64,000 nt of DNA from Xenopus tropicalis (Eukaryota; Chordata; Amphibia; Anura; Pipidae). The DNA lies in NCBI RefSeq assembly GCF_000004195.4, contig NC_030680.2:149200545-149264544 (forward strand), read 5' to 3'. This document shows positions 10,896 through 23,333 of the stretch, piece after piece; the stretch's first letter is position 1, and every line of letters begins with the position of its first letter. Under the pieces are notes generated by a model. That model was not told where the DNA came from. It was given only the letters and a program-made list of their open reading frames with translations, and ran no database searches. The position numbers and the translations under genes are program-made.

Positions 10896-11438
10896 AGGGT
10901 TTTTTGGGGGTTTGGGGCAGGTCATAAATGGGCGTGGCTTCGTTCAGACTGAAATAAAAACTGGACTTTTGGTTCAAAAACTGATTTTTTCCATGTACGG
11001 AGTAGGAATGAATGTGATGTTAGGCCACTTGTCCTTTAATCCCAGATCAGACGGTGCATCTGCCGGGGGTTAATATCGAGCGATTAGGGAAGGGTTTATT
11101 TATTGGCCCAGAGGAATAGGAAAACCCTCCTGTGGATATTAGTCTAACGAGGGAAAACAGCGCTAGGTGTGAGCTGAAGGGCTTATTTACTTACTGGATG
11201 GCTGGTAATTTGGGGCACAGCTTTGCGTTTGTGCAGTGCCATAAAGTGGCCAGAAGGCCCGAACCGTATAAATATTTATAGATGGAAAATCCTCAACAAC
11301 AGAGCTGTGTTTCATCCCGGCCCCTGAGATCCTTCACTTACTCACAGGGTAAATATTAGACTTGAAAGCAAAGACGAGGAATACGGCCCTTTAGCTGCAA
11401 GTACCAACTCCCATAATCCTCATCCAGGGAACCAGCTC
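10896..11438. other. Intronic sequence, no gene seen
   Basis: Unique intron. The sequence just before the array (from about 11400) is single-copy and leads into the first 104-bp unit at 11439. Confidence 0.5.
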
Positions 11439-13973
11439 CTACCCATATGTATAAATACAAATATACAGAGAAGGAATGTTCTGGGCACACAATAAGCTGT
11501 ACCCCCATACTGTACTGTCTAAGGGAAACACTATGGCACCCCCTACCCATATGTATAAATACAAATATACAGAGAAGGAATGTTCTGGGCACACAATAAG
11601 CTGTACCCCCATACTGTACTGTCTAAGGGAAACACTATGGCACCCCTACCCATATGTATAAATACAAATATACAGAGAAGGAATGTTCTGGGCACACAAT
11701 AAGCTGTACCCCCATACTGTACTGTCTAAGGGAAACACTATGGCACCCCCTACCCATATGTATAAATACAAATATACAGAGAAGGAATGTTCTGGGCACA
11801 CAATAAGCTGTACCCCCATACTGTACTGTCTAAGGGAAACACTATGGCACCTCCTACCCATATGTATAAATACAAATATACAGAGAAGGAATGTTCTGGG
11901 CACACAATAAGCTGTACCCCCATACTGTACTGTCTAAGGGAAACACTATGGCACCCCCTACCCATATGTATAAATACAAATATACAGAGAAGGAATGTTC
12001 TGGGCACACAATAAGCTGTACCCCATACTGTACTGTCTAAGGGAAACACTATGGCACCCCCTACCCATATGTATAAATACAAATATACAGAGAAGGAATG
12101 TTCTGGGCACACAATAAGCTGTACCCCCATACTGTACTGTCTAAGGGAAACACTATGGGACCTCCTACCCATATGTATAAATACAAATATACAGAGAGGG
12201 AATGTTCTGGGCACACAATAAGCTGTACCCCCATACTGTACTGTCTAAGGGAAACACTATGGCACCCCCTACCCATACGTATAAATACAAATATACAGAG
12301 AAGGAATGTTCTGGGCACACAATAAGCTGTACCCCCATACTGTACTGTCTAAGGGAAACACTATGGCACCCCCTACCCATATGTATAAATACAAATATAC
12401 AGAGAAGGAATGTTCTGGGCACACAATAAGCTGTACCCGCATACTGTACTGTCTAAGGGAAACACTATGGCACCCCCTACCCATATGTATAAATACAAAT
12501 ATACAGAGATGGAATGTTCTGGGCACACAATAAGCTGTACCCCCATACTGTACTGTCTAAGGGAAACACTATGGCACCCCCTACCCATACGTATAAATAC
12601 AAATATACAGAGAAGGAATGTTCTGGGCACACAATAAGCTGTACCCCCATACTGTACTGTCTAAGGGAAACACTATGGCACCCCCTACCCATACGTATAA
12701 ATACAAATATACAGAGAAGGAATGTTCTGGACATACAATAAGCTGTACCCTCATACTGTACTGTCTAAGGGAAACACTATGGCACCCCCTACCCATATGT
12801 ATAAATACAAATATACAGAGAAGGAATGTTCTGGGCACACAATAAGCTGTACCCCCATACTGTACTGTCTAAGGGAAACACTATGGCACCCCCTACCCAT
12901 ATGTATAAATACAAATATACAGAGAAGGAATGTTCTGGGCACACAATAAGCTGTACCCCCATACTGTACTGTCTAAGGGAAACACTATGGCACCCCCTAC
13001 CCATATGTATAAATACAAATATACAGAGATGGAATGTTCTGGGCACACAATAAGCTGTACCCCCATACTGTACTGTCTAAGGGAAACACTATGGCACCCC
13101 CTACCCATACGTATAAATACAAATATACAGAGAAGGAATGTTCTGGGCACACAATAAGCTGTACCCCCATACTGTACTGTCTAAGGGAAACACTATGGCA
13201 CCCCCTACCCATATGTATAAATACAAATATTCAGAGAAGGAATGTTCTGGACATACAATAAGCTGTACCCTCATACTGTACTGTCTAAGGGAAACACTAT
13301 GGCACCCCCTACCCATATGTATAAATACAAATATACAGAGAAGGAATGTTCTGGGCACACAATAAGCTGTACCCCCATACTGTACTGTCTAAGGGAAACA
13401 CTATGGCACCCCCTACCCATATGTATAAATACAAATATACAGAGAAGGAATGTTCTGGGCACACAATAAGCTGTACCCCCATACTGTACTGTCTAAGGGA
13501 AACACTATGGCACCCCCTACCCATATGTATAAATACAAATATACAGAGAAGGAATGTTCTGGGCACACAATAAGCTGTACCCTCATACTGTACTGTCTAA
13601 GGGAAACACTATGGCACCCCCTACCCATATGTATAAATACAAATATACAGAGAAGGAATGTTCTGGGCACACAATAAGCTGTACCCCCATACTGTACTGT
13701 CTAAGGGAAACACTATGGCACCCCCTACCCATATGTATAAATACAAATATACAGAGAAGGAATGTTCTGGGCACACAATAAGCTGTACCCCCATACTGTA
13801 CTGTCTAAGGGAAACACTATGGCACCCCCTACCCATATGTATAAATACAAATATACAGAGAAGGAATGTTCTGGGCACACAATAAGCTGTACCCCCATAC
13901 TGTACTGTGTAAGGGAAACACTATGGCACCTCCTACCCATATGTATAAATACAAATATACAGAGAGGGAATGT
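11439..13973 (+). repeat. 104-bp tandem array A, ~24 units
   Basis: The unit runs from CTACCCATATGTATAAATAC through GGAATGTTCTGGGCACACAA and GTACCCCCATACTGTACTG to CTAAGGGAAACACTATGGCA and a C run. Units are more than 95% identical. Marker variants repeat five units apart: GGACATACAATAAG at 12729 and 13249, and CAGAGATGG at 12504 and 13024, both 520 bp. This shows higher-order duplication. A few units differ by 1-2 bp in C-run length. All open frames of 61-154 codons on both strands here are repeat by-products. Arrays B and C carry the reverse complement. Confidence 0.96.
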
Positions 13974-14433
13974 CTCAAGGGAATGGGCCTTAAGGGCAAA
14001 TAAAACTTTATATTTTCCCTTTACAAATGATCAGCGAGTGTCTATTTGAGGAGGCAGAAGTACATGAGTACAGAGTATATCCGAGCCCCAGAGGGACTAG
14101 GGAACAACACACAGTGAGGGACTCAGTGCTCCCCACACTCCGGTGCTGTTTGCACGAGGGCCAGAGTTTCTGCTCAATAAGTCCAAAGTAAACACCATAA
14201 CGACTTTATGATTTATGAGGCCGTAGACTTTCCAAGCCAGCGCGCAAATAAAATAAAAATATTCCCTGCTATATTTATAATGAGTTATTGACATTCACAA
14301 GGAAGCGCCGGAGAGCGGCCATAAAGCGTCTTCCGCGAGGGAGCCGCGCTCAAACCACATCCGCCACGGAGGTCCCTTCTTACGGTGAGGCCTGTTTGTG
14401 TCCAATACTATTATCATAGAGTTATAGAGAATT
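13974..14433. other. Intronic unique sequence
   Basis: Unique intron with a CpG-containing block at about 14290-14375 (GCGCCGGAGAGCGGCC and neighbours). CpG retention in frog intron DNA can mark constrained sequence, but no exon or known element is recognisable. Confidence 0.45.
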
Positions 14434-15170
14434 AAAGGGGAAGTCTGCCCCGTTATTCTGCAATTAATAGCTCTTATGCTATCTGGTTGCTAGGGTCCAA
14501 TTTAACCTAGCAACCAGACAGTAGTTTGAAAGAGACATGGGAATATAAATAGGGGAGGGGCTGAATAGAGAGATAAGGAATAAAAAGTAACAATAACAAT
14601 AAAACTGGAGCCTCACAGAGGAATAGGGTTTGGCTGCCGGGGTCAGTGACCCCCATTTGAAAGCTGCAAAGGGGCAGAAGAAGAAGGCAAATAAATAAAA
14701 AAACTATAAGAAATAAATAATGAAGACCAATTGCACGGTTTTGAGAAATAGGGTATTCTATAACATACTAGAGTAATATTGTGAGACAATTTGCAATTGG
14801 TCTTCATTTTTTAGTTTTTTAGTTATTTCATTTTCAGTTCAGCAGCTCTCCAGTTTGGAGCTTCAGCGGCTATTTGGTTGCTAGGGTACAAATTACCTTA
14901 GCAACCAGGGGGTGGTTTGAAAGAGAGACTGGAATATGAATAGGGGAGGGGCTGAATAGAAAGATAAGGAATTAAAAGTAACAATAACAATAAAACTGGA
15001 GCCTCACAGAGCAATAGGGTTTGGCTGCCGGGGTCAGTGACCCCCATTTGAAAGCTGCAAAGAGTTAAACTATATGAAAAATAAATAATGAAGACCAATT
15101 GAAAAGTTGCTTAGAATTGGCTATTCCATTGCATACTAAAAGTTAACTTAAAGGTGAACTACCACTTTAA
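14434..15170. mobile_element. T2/Kolobok-like MITEs (GCAACCAGG family), two adjacent copies
   Basis: Copy one begins TTAAAGGGGAAGTCTGCCCC (14434). Copy two begins at about 14771 with the TGCAATTGGTCTTCATTTTT end. Both contain GTTGCTAGGGT, AGCAACCAG, the GGTCAGTGACCCCCATTTGA segment and AAGACCAATTG. Copy two ends in TTAACTTAAAGGTGAAC. They are non-coding and related to 6591-7020. Confidence 0.7.
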
Positions 15171-15852
15171 GAAAAATAAATGTTTTTGATATTTTTCTAA
15201 ATCAAAATTGGTTTCAGTTTCCAGCTTTGTTGTTCTTGTGAGCATTTGCCTTTGCAAGGTCCCTAGTTTGGTGAAAGGGGCTTTATTCCCCCCCCCCCCC
15301 AAATTGCCCTATAGGCTTTTCTTGCCCTTAATATGATATAGACAGGGATATTGTGACATATTTCAATCCAGTGTTTTTGTGCTTTTTTTTTTTTATACTG
15401 TCCAGTTGTATATTTAAAGCTCCTGCCCAGTTGCTAGGGTGAGTAACTATAGCAACCATATGGTTTGCCATAAGGATCCCATAAACTTTTATACAAAACC
15501 CCCTTAGCAGGGGCAAATGGGACCCCAGTATTACAGATGTTCAGGGGCCGCGGGTCTATGTTAAATAGCTCATTATCGGCCCCTTTATCCCTCTGTGCCC
15601 CGGTCCGTACAGCTGCGCCTCAGTACGTCCCATATCCACAGCAAATCCTATAATTACATGGAATAAACCGAGAGGGACTCTATTTTACTTGGTTTTTGAA
15701 CTAATCAGTTTGTCAAACAAAGTAACGAGTCTTGTGTTTCTGCCGTCGGATCAGATGGTGTTTCCTTTGTGTTGAGATTCTACAAAGCTCCGTATAAAGG
15801 ATCACCTGTCAGATCCACAACCAATGGGTTCTGTATAGTCCCAAAATAAGTA
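15171..15852. other. Intronic sequence, no gene seen
   Basis: Unique intron with a 12-C run near 15289-15300 and a T run at 15383-15392. No exon or element recognised. Confidence 0.5.
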
Positions 15853-16468
15853 CAGGTATGGGATCCCTTATCCCGAAACTCCGTTATCCAGAAAGTTCTG
15901 AATTAAGGAAAGGCCATCTCCCATAGACTCCATTATAAGAAAAAAATTCTAATTTTTAAAAATTATTTCCTTTTTCTCTGTAATAATAAAACAGTACCTG
16001 TACTTGATCCCAACTAAGATATAATTACCCCTTATTGGGGCAGAACAGCCCTATTGGGTTTATTTCATGGTTAAATGATTCCCTTTTCTCTGTAATAATA
16101 AAACAGTACCTGTACTTGATCCCAACTAAGATATAATTACCCCTTATTGGGGCAGAACAGCCCTATTGGGTTTATTTCATGGTTAAATGATTCCCTTTTC
16201 TCTGTAATAATAAAACAGTACCTGTACTTGATCCCAACTAAGATATAATTACCCCTTATTGGGGGCAGAACAGTCCTATTGGGTTTATTTAATGGTTAAA
16301 TGATTCCCTTTTCTCTGTAATAATAAAACAGTACCTGTACTTGATCCCAACTAAGATATAATTACCCCTTATTGGGGCAGAACAGTTATGGAGATCCAAA
16401 TTACAGAAAGATCCTTTATCCGGAAAACCCCAGGTCCCGACCATTCTGGATAACAGGTCCCATACCTG
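15853..16468 (+). mobile_element. Complete TIR MITE carrying 112-bp core repeats
   Basis: The left end is CAGGTATGGGATCCCTTATC and the right end GGATAACAGGTCCCATACCTG, an imperfect 22-bp inverted pair flanked by TA on both sides (15851-15852 and 16469-16470). Inside are about 3.6 copies of the 112-bp unit that is expanded at 3808-5918 and 43427-44331. This copy shows that the 112-bp satellite is the internal repeat of a transposon. The TA flanks would fit Tc1/mariner-type insertion, but other superfamilies remain possible. Confidence 0.8.
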
Positions 16469-16820
16469 TAGTCTGCACACTCAAGGCTATAATATATATA
16501 TACTGGGGGTAACAGCCAGGGAATATAAGGCACACCAACATTTTCTTAGTTTATTCCCCCCAGGGGCAGATACCAAAACGTAACTTGTAATTCATTGCAG
16601 TAAAAACTTCCCCTTTAAAAACACATACAGATATTAGACTAATTAATAACAAAAGGAAATCCCTTAACTCGGGAATGTTATCGCACATTCAGACATAGTG
16701 GAAGCGGTGTTCGATTCCCGACACCTTCTAGACTCTCGGCCCCCCAGGAGCCGACAAGCAGCAGCTCCCCAGGGGCAACAGAAAATAATTAAAATTATCT
16801 ATCGTGGCCTTAAACTTCCT
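16469..16820. other. Intronic sequence, no gene seen
   Basis: Short unique intron with TATATA near 16490-16500. It leads directly into array B. Confidence 0.5.
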
Positions 16821-18604
16821 AGGGGGTGCCATAGTGTTTCCCTTAGACAGTACAGTATGGGGGTACAGCTTATTGTGTGCCCAGAACATTCCTTCTCTGT
16901 ATATTTGTATTTATACATATGGGTAGGGGGTGCCATAGTGTTTCCCTTAGACAGTACAGTATGGGGGTACAGCTCATTGTGTGCCCAGAACATTCCTTCT
17001 CTGTATATTTGTATTTATACATATGGGTAGGGGGTGCCATAGTGTTTCCCTTAGACAGTACAGTATGGGGGTACAGCTTATTGTGTGCCCAGAACATTCC
17101 TTCTCTGTATATTTGTATTTATACATATGGGTAGGGGGTGCCATAGTGTTTCCCTTAGACAGTACAGTATGGGGGTACAGCTCATTGTGTGCCCAGAACA
17201 TTCCTTCTCTGTATATTTGTATTTATACATATGGGTAGGGGGTGCCATAGTGTTTCCCTTAGACAGTACAGTATGGGGGTACAGCTTATTGTGTGCCCAG
17301 AACATTCCTTCTCTGTATATTTGTATTTATACATATGGGTAGGAGGTGCCATAGTGTTTCCCTTAGACAGTACAGTATGGGGGTACAGCTTATTGTGTGC
17401 CCAGAACATTCCTTCTCTGTATATTTGTATTTATACATATGGGTAGGGGGTGCCATAGTGTTTCCCTTAGACAGTACAGTATGGGGGTACAGCTTATTGT
17501 GTGCCCAGAACATTCCTTCTCTGTATATTTGTATTTATACATATGGGTAGGAGGTGCCATAGTGTTTCCCTTAGACAGTACAGTATGGGGGTACAGCTTA
17601 TTGTGTGCCCAGAACATTCCTTCTCTGTATATTTGTATTTATACATATGGGTAGGGGGTGCCATAGTGTTTCCCTTAGACAGTACAGTATGGGGTACAGC
17701 TTATTGTGTGCCCAGAACATTCCTTCTCTGTATATTTGTATTTATACATATGGGTAGGGGGTGCCATAGTGTTTCCCTTAGACAGTACAGTATGGGGGTA
17801 CAGCTTATTGTGTGCCCAGAACATTCCTTCTCTGTATATTTGTATTTATACATATGGGTAGGGGGTGCCATAGTGTTTCCCTTAGACAGTACAGTATGGG
17901 GGTACAGCTTATTGTGTGCCCAGAACATTCCTTCTCTGTATATTTGTATTTATACATATGGGTAGGAGGTGCCATAGTGTTTCCCTTAGACAGTACAGTA
18001 TGGGGGTACAGCTTATTGTGTGCCCAGAACATTCCTTCTCTGTATATTTGTATTTATACATATGGGTAGGGGGTGCCATAGTGTTTCCCTTAGACAGTAC
18101 AGTATGGGGGTACAGCTTATTGTGTGCCCAGAACATTCCTTCTCTGTATATTTGTATTTATACATATGGGTAGGGGGTGCCATAGTGTTTCCCTTAGACA
18201 GTACAGTATGGGGGTACAGCTTATTGTGTGCCCAGAACATTCCTTCTCTGTATATTTGTATTTATACATATGGGTAGGGGGTGCCATAGTGTTTCCCTTA
18301 GACAGTACAGTATGGGGGTACAGCTTATTGTGTGCCCAGAACATTCCTTCTCTGTATATTTGTATTTATACATATGGGTAGGGGGTGCCATAGTGTTTCC
18401 CTTAGACAGTACAGTATGGGGGTACAGCTTATTGTGTGCCCAGAACATTCCTTCTCTGTATATTTGTATATATACATATGGGTAGGGGGTGCCATAGTGT
18501 TTCCCTTAGACAGTACAGTATGGGGGTACAGCTTATTGTGTGCCCAGAACATTCCCTCTCTGTATATTTGTATTTATACATATGGGTAGGAGGTGCCATA
18601 GTGT
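16821..18604 (-). repeat. 104-bp tandem array B, ~17 units, inverted relative to array A
   Basis: The same 104-bp unit as 11439-13973 is present but reverse-complemented (GGGGGTGCCATAGTGTTTCC, then ACAGTACAGTATGGGGG, then CCATTCCTTCTCTG-type words). Copies are almost identical, with rare variants such as CTCATTGTG and a unit lacking one G at about 17690. The array ends at GCCATAGTGTTGCC. Confidence 0.96.
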
Positions 18605-19134
18605 TGCCTACAATACAGTATAATAGTAAACTGAACCCTTATGGTAAATTTTAGAAATTTTTGCCATTTGGACTGTGAATTTTGGATGGCAAAAGGAAAT
18701 GTAAGTATCCGAGATGGTTGGATTGGAGAGGATTGGGTACCACCACTGGCTCAGAATATAGACGTGCACATTCAGTAGGGTAAGTCTGAGGATATATTTG
18801 CTCGTGTAAAATTAAATTCATTTCCAGTTAATAGAAATCCTTGATTACACTTCAGCCATCAGCATTTAAGATGTTACTGGGGGTCAGCCTGTGCGTTCCT
18901 ATTGAACACATTCATAAATCTCAAAAAAAATTTTACATTTACTAAAAAGTCTGCACTGAGTCAGTGCAAGGAAATATTTTGAGCCGACTGATATAGTTTT
19001 ATGGTACAGGTTTCGGAATCTTTCCATAAAATGGATCAACATACTGCCCCTAAATTGTATTCATTAAATAAATGCAATAAGGTTGTTTTGTTACCAATAT
19101 GGGGCCTTGTAGCTTAGTTACTGCCAGATACACA
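18605..19134. other. Intronic sequence, no gene seen
   Basis: Unique AT-rich intron with no recognisable feature. Confidence 0.5.
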
Positions 19135-19459
19135 ATGCTGTTTTATTATTACAGAGAAAAGGGAATCATTTAACCATTAAATAAACCCAATAGGGCTGTT
19201 CTGCCCCCAATAAGGGGTAATTATATCTTAGTTGGGATCAAGTACAGGTACTGTTTTATTATTACAGAGAAAAGGGAATCATTTAACCATTAAATAAACC
19301 CAATAGGGCTGTTCTGCCCCCAATAAGGGGTAATTATATCTTAGTTGGGATCAAGTACAGGTACTGTTTTATTATTACAGAGAAAAGGGAATCATTTAAC
19401 CATGAAATAAACCCAATAGGGCTGTTCTGCCCCAATAAGGGGTAATTATATCTTAGTTG
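19135..19459 (-). repeat. 112-bp repeat, ~3 inverted units
   Basis: This is the reverse complement of the 112-bp unit (ACTGTTTTATTATTACAGAG, GGGAATCATTTAACCAT, then GGGTAATTATATCTTAG). It switches abruptly to the 94-bp repeat at about 19460 after TTAGTTGGG. Confidence 0.9.
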
Positions 19460-20309
19460 GGAATCCTTATGTGCCATAGTTTTATGGTATCTCTCTGTAC
19501 AGGCTATGGGCAAACTTAGGGGGCTGTTCCTGCTGAATTGTGCTTAGTACAGGGGAATCCCTATGTGCCATAGTTTTATGGTATCTCTCTGTACAGGCTA
19601 TGAGCAAACTTAGGGGGCTGTTCCTGCTGAATTGTGCTTAGTACAGGGGAATCCCTATGTGCCATAGTTTTATGGTATCTCTCTGTACAGGCTATGGGCA
19701 AACTTAGGGGGCTGTTCCTGCTGAATTGTGCTTAGTACAGGGGAATCCCTATGCTGCCATAGTTTTATGGTATCTCTCTGTATAGGCTATGAGCAGACTT
19801 AGGGGGCTGTTCCTGCTGAATTGTGCTTAGTACAGGGGAATCCCTATGTGCCATAGTTTTATGGTATCTCTCTGTACAGGCTATGAGCAAACTTAGGGGG
19901 CTGTTCCTGCTGAATTGTGCTTAGTACAGGGGAATCCATATGTGCCATAGTTTTATGGTATCTCTCTGTACAGGCTATGGGCAAACTTAGGGGGCTGTTC
20001 CTGCTGAATTGTGCTTAGTATAGGGGAATCCCTATGTGCCATAGTTTTATGGTATCTCTCTGTACAGGCTATGGGCAAACTTAGGGGGCTGTTCCTGCTG
20101 AATTGTGCTTAGTACAGGGGAATCCCTATGTGCCATAGTTTTATGGTATCTCTCTGTACAGGCTATGAGCAAACTTAGGGGGCTGTTCCTGCTGAATTGT
20201 GCTTAGTACAGGGGAATCCCTATGTTCCATAGTTTTATGGTATCTCTCTGTACAGGCTATGAGCAGACTTAGGGGGCTGTTCCTGCTGAATTGTGCTTAG
20301 TACAGGGGT
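19460..20309 (+). repeat. 94-bp tandem array, 9 units
   Basis: The unit contains GGGAATCCCTATGTGCCATA, GTATCTCTCTGTACAGGCTA and GGGGGCTGTTCCTGCTGAAT. The word AGGGGAATCC recurs every 94 bp (19551, 19645 and onward). Copies differ by single substitutions (gggcaaac against gagcaaac or gagcagac). Confidence 0.95.
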
Positions 20310-21669
20310 AGGTTGACAGTAGGTACAAGGCTGCTTTCTAGTGAGAGGTAAGTGTAAAGGTTACAAGTGACACATTGTAATTGTTTGATTGACACACGTA
20401 ACGGCCGAGGAGCATCTCACAATGTACAATGGGCAGGTCTGAGTCGGCCGGGTCTCTCCATTGAGTGTTTGGAGGAGTTGGAATAAATCAGGTTGCCGGG
20501 GTTGTGCCAAATGGTTACCATGTGTGACAGAGCTATTCAGACGCCATTAGGGGACGTGAGAACGGGTTGATTTGGGCAGGAAGTGAGGCGGCGTTGCTAT
20601 AAGCGCTCCCCATTCAGCGAATTCCGACTTGTGGCGGAATGTTCATTAACCCTTTAACCCGCTAACCCCAACTACCCCACACAAACATTGCTTTACAGCC
20701 AGGAAAATCCATTTATTTTGACTCCGTTTGTGTTATTCCCCTTTGGGCGAATGGAACGACGTTTATTTTCTCTCCGTTACTGGGACAGTATTTAGGGCGG
20801 GGCATTCGCAGAACGGGGAGCTAATAATTAGCCTAACGAGCTTACGTTGGGTTAGAAAAACATGGCCCCTGTCTGTCAGAACGGGAACGGGCGGCCGAAT
20901 GGGTCACGTTAGTCGTATGTAACGGTATTTAGCGATAGTGATTGGGGCTATCATCGCTGCAGCATTGGAAATCCCGGCAGGGGAGGAGGGACTGAAACAC
21001 TGATGTTACAAATTTCTAACAACTTCCCCACAGCTTACAGACAGCCTGCAGGAACTACATAACCCACAATGCACTGCACTGGGATGTTCCTTTCCTTATT
21101 GACATCACGTGTGCAGCAGGGGATTGTGGGATCGGCAGGAGGCAGGCTGAGGGCTAGGGTCACAAAATAGTCAGCCAGATCAGCAGGGGAACAGGGGGCG
21201 GGGCTTACAGGACAGGACAACAATGGTGTTGGCAGCCTACAGCAGTGTGAAGCCTACAGTGACATCACTGAAATCTCTCTCCCCTTCCTGTAGGTGCCAG
21301 CGGCAGCCTTCCTATTCTCTGAGCATGTGTGTAACTTGATCCTGTCTGCTGTTCTGAGCTACACATGCCCAGCAGCCAATCAGAAGCGGATCTGGCAGAG
21401 GGGGAGGGGGGGGGGAATGAAACACATGGACAGTATGAAGCAAGGAGGGAAAATAAGGGAGAATACCTTTTTAGAGATGGCTGCCTGTTCTAGAAAATGT
21501 GAGTAAGTGTGAGTGAGTAAATATCTGATTAGCTGAGCCAAAAGTGTGGTGTTTTTACTGAACAATAGGAGGGCTATGGGGCAGTATGCTTTTTACATTT
21601 TGACTTGCATTCTCCTTTAAGGGATCTTTTCCAAACCATATTATTACATTAAGAATCATGAAAAGTTCC
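20310..21669. other. Intronic unique sequence
   Basis: No exon or RNA gene is seen. The block at about 20395-20960 is single-copy and keeps many CpGs (ACGGCCGAGG, GGCGGCGTTGC, GGGCGGCCGAATGGG), unlike the surrounding repeats, so it is a candidate for conserved or regulatory intron sequence. From 21000 to 21670 the sequence looks like ordinary intron with a G run at about 21400. Confidence 0.45.
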
Positions 21670-22262
21670 TGTGTCCCACCCCATTCTTCCATGTCTGCCG
21701 TTCTATTCCCATGTCCCACCCCATTCTTCCATGTCTGCCGTTCTATTCCCACCCCATTCCCATGTCCCACCCCATTCCCATGTCCCACCCCATTGCCAAG
21801 TCCAACCCCATTCTTCCATGTCCCACCCCATTGTCATGTCCCGCCCCATTGCCAAGTCCCACCCCATTGTCATGTCCCGCCCCATTGCCAAGTCCCGCCC
21901 CATTGCCAAGTCCCGCCCCATTGCCAAGTCCCGCCCCATTGTCATGTCCCGCCCCATTGCCAAGTCCCGCCCCATTGCCAAGTCCCGCCCCATTGCCAAG
22001 TCCCACCCCATTGCCAAGTCTCACCCCATTGCCAAGTCTCACCCCATTGCCAAGTCCCACCCCATTCCCATGTCCCACCCCATTCCCATGTCCCACCCCA
22101 TTGCCAAGTCCCACCCCATTGCCAAGTCCCACCCCATTCCCATGTCCCACCCCATTCCCAAGTCCCACCCCATTGCCAAGTCCCACCCCATTGCCATGTC
22201 CCACCCCATTGCCAAGTCCCACCCCATTGCCAAGTCCCACCCCATTGCCATGTCCCACCCCA
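21670..22262 (+). repeat. 18-bp C-rich minisatellite
   Basis: Units of the form ATTGCCAAGTCCCACCCC (18 bp), with variants ATTGTCATG, ATTCCCATG and CCCGCCCC, repeat about 30 times. They follow two copies of a longer unit containing ATTCTTCCATGTCTGCCG. 18 is a multiple of 3, so every frame is a simple periodic peptide, giving long but meaningless open frames on both strands. Confidence 0.94.
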
Positions 22263-22640
22263 AGCCATAGCCTTTCTCGATTTTATCTTCTTTTATGGGA
22301 GTTTCCCATAATACTCCCAACAATTTCATGCCTTTTATTTATTTATTGTGTTTATTTTTTTCTGCATCTTTTTCCATTTCAGTTAAATTCATGTTTGGAA
22401 AGTTCCAGTCCAGAAAGTGATTTTGTTGTTGCACTGTGTCCCTTTAAACATGTGGGAGATGGATCTCTGTGTGCCTTCCCTCCCTAATGTTAATTTAATA
22501 TTAATATAATGGCAGTTGGGAACATCCATTCCTCTTACTGCCAGCAAATATACCCCGTCCAATCACGTTTGTATCTGAACTGGACTAATTCTGTAAGTCA
22601 GGAGATTGTTGATGGTATTCCCTGTGTTTGTCTAACTGGT
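22263..22640. other. Intronic sequence between arrays
   Basis: AT-rich unique sequence with no recognised feature. It ends in a CCTACCTACC run where the 103-bp array begins. Confidence 0.5.
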
Positions 22641-23306
22641 GCGCTACAAACCTACCTACCTACCTACCCAATGCTACCGAACAAGCAGGGCAGGCAGTAA
22701 CCCTTCCAACACTTTCCCCTGTCTCTGCCCCTATATATTAGGTACCTACCTAGTGCTACCAACCCCTATTTCTGTAGGGAAATGAGAGCAGGGCAGGCAG
22801 TAACCCTCCCAACACTTTCCCCTGTCTCTGCCCCTATATATTAGGTACCTACCTAGTGCTACCAACCCCTATTTCTGTAGGGAAATGAGAGCAGAGCAGG
22901 CAGTAACCCTTCCAACACTTTCCCCTGTCTCTGCCCCTATATATTAGGTACCTACCTAGTGCTACCAACCCCTATTTCTGTAGGGAAATGAGAGCAGGGC
23001 AGGCAGTAACCCTTCCAACACTTTCCCCTGTCTCTGCCCCTATATATTAGGTACCTACCTAGTGCTACCAACCCCTATTTCTGTAGGGAAATGAGAGCAG
23101 GGCAGGCAGTAACCCTCCCAACACTTTCCCCTGTCTCTGCCCCTATATATTAGGTACCTACCTAGTGATACCAACCCCTATTTCTGTAGGGAAATGAGAG
23201 CAGGGCAGGCAGTAACCCTTCCAACACTTTCCCCTGTCTCTGCCCCTATATATTAGGTACCTACCTAGTGCTACCAACCCCTATTTCTGTAGGGAAATGA
23301 GAGCAG
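22641..23306 (+). repeat. 103-bp tandem array, left part (LINE target)
   Basis: Units contain the palindrome TAGGTACCTA followed by CCTAGTGCTACCAACCCC, GTAGGGAAATGAGAGCAG, GGCAGGCAGTAACCC and CCCCTGTCTCTGCCCC. GGTACC recurs at 22741, 22844, 22947, 23050, 23153 and 23256. A degenerate unit precedes them. The last unit is interrupted after GAGAGCAG at 23306 by the LINE and the array resumes at 30770. Confidence 0.95.
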
Positions 23307-23333
23307 CGCAGACGTGTAATCTGATCTCTCTGC

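Noticed and set aside
11439..13973. Regularly spaced repeats as a CRISPR array
   Set aside because: The whole 104-bp unit is repeated with no unique spacers, and the genome is a vertebrate.
21658..22487. Frames of 171-258 codons on both strands
   Set aside because: They arise from the 18-bp C-rich minisatellite, whose length is a multiple of three and lacks stops.
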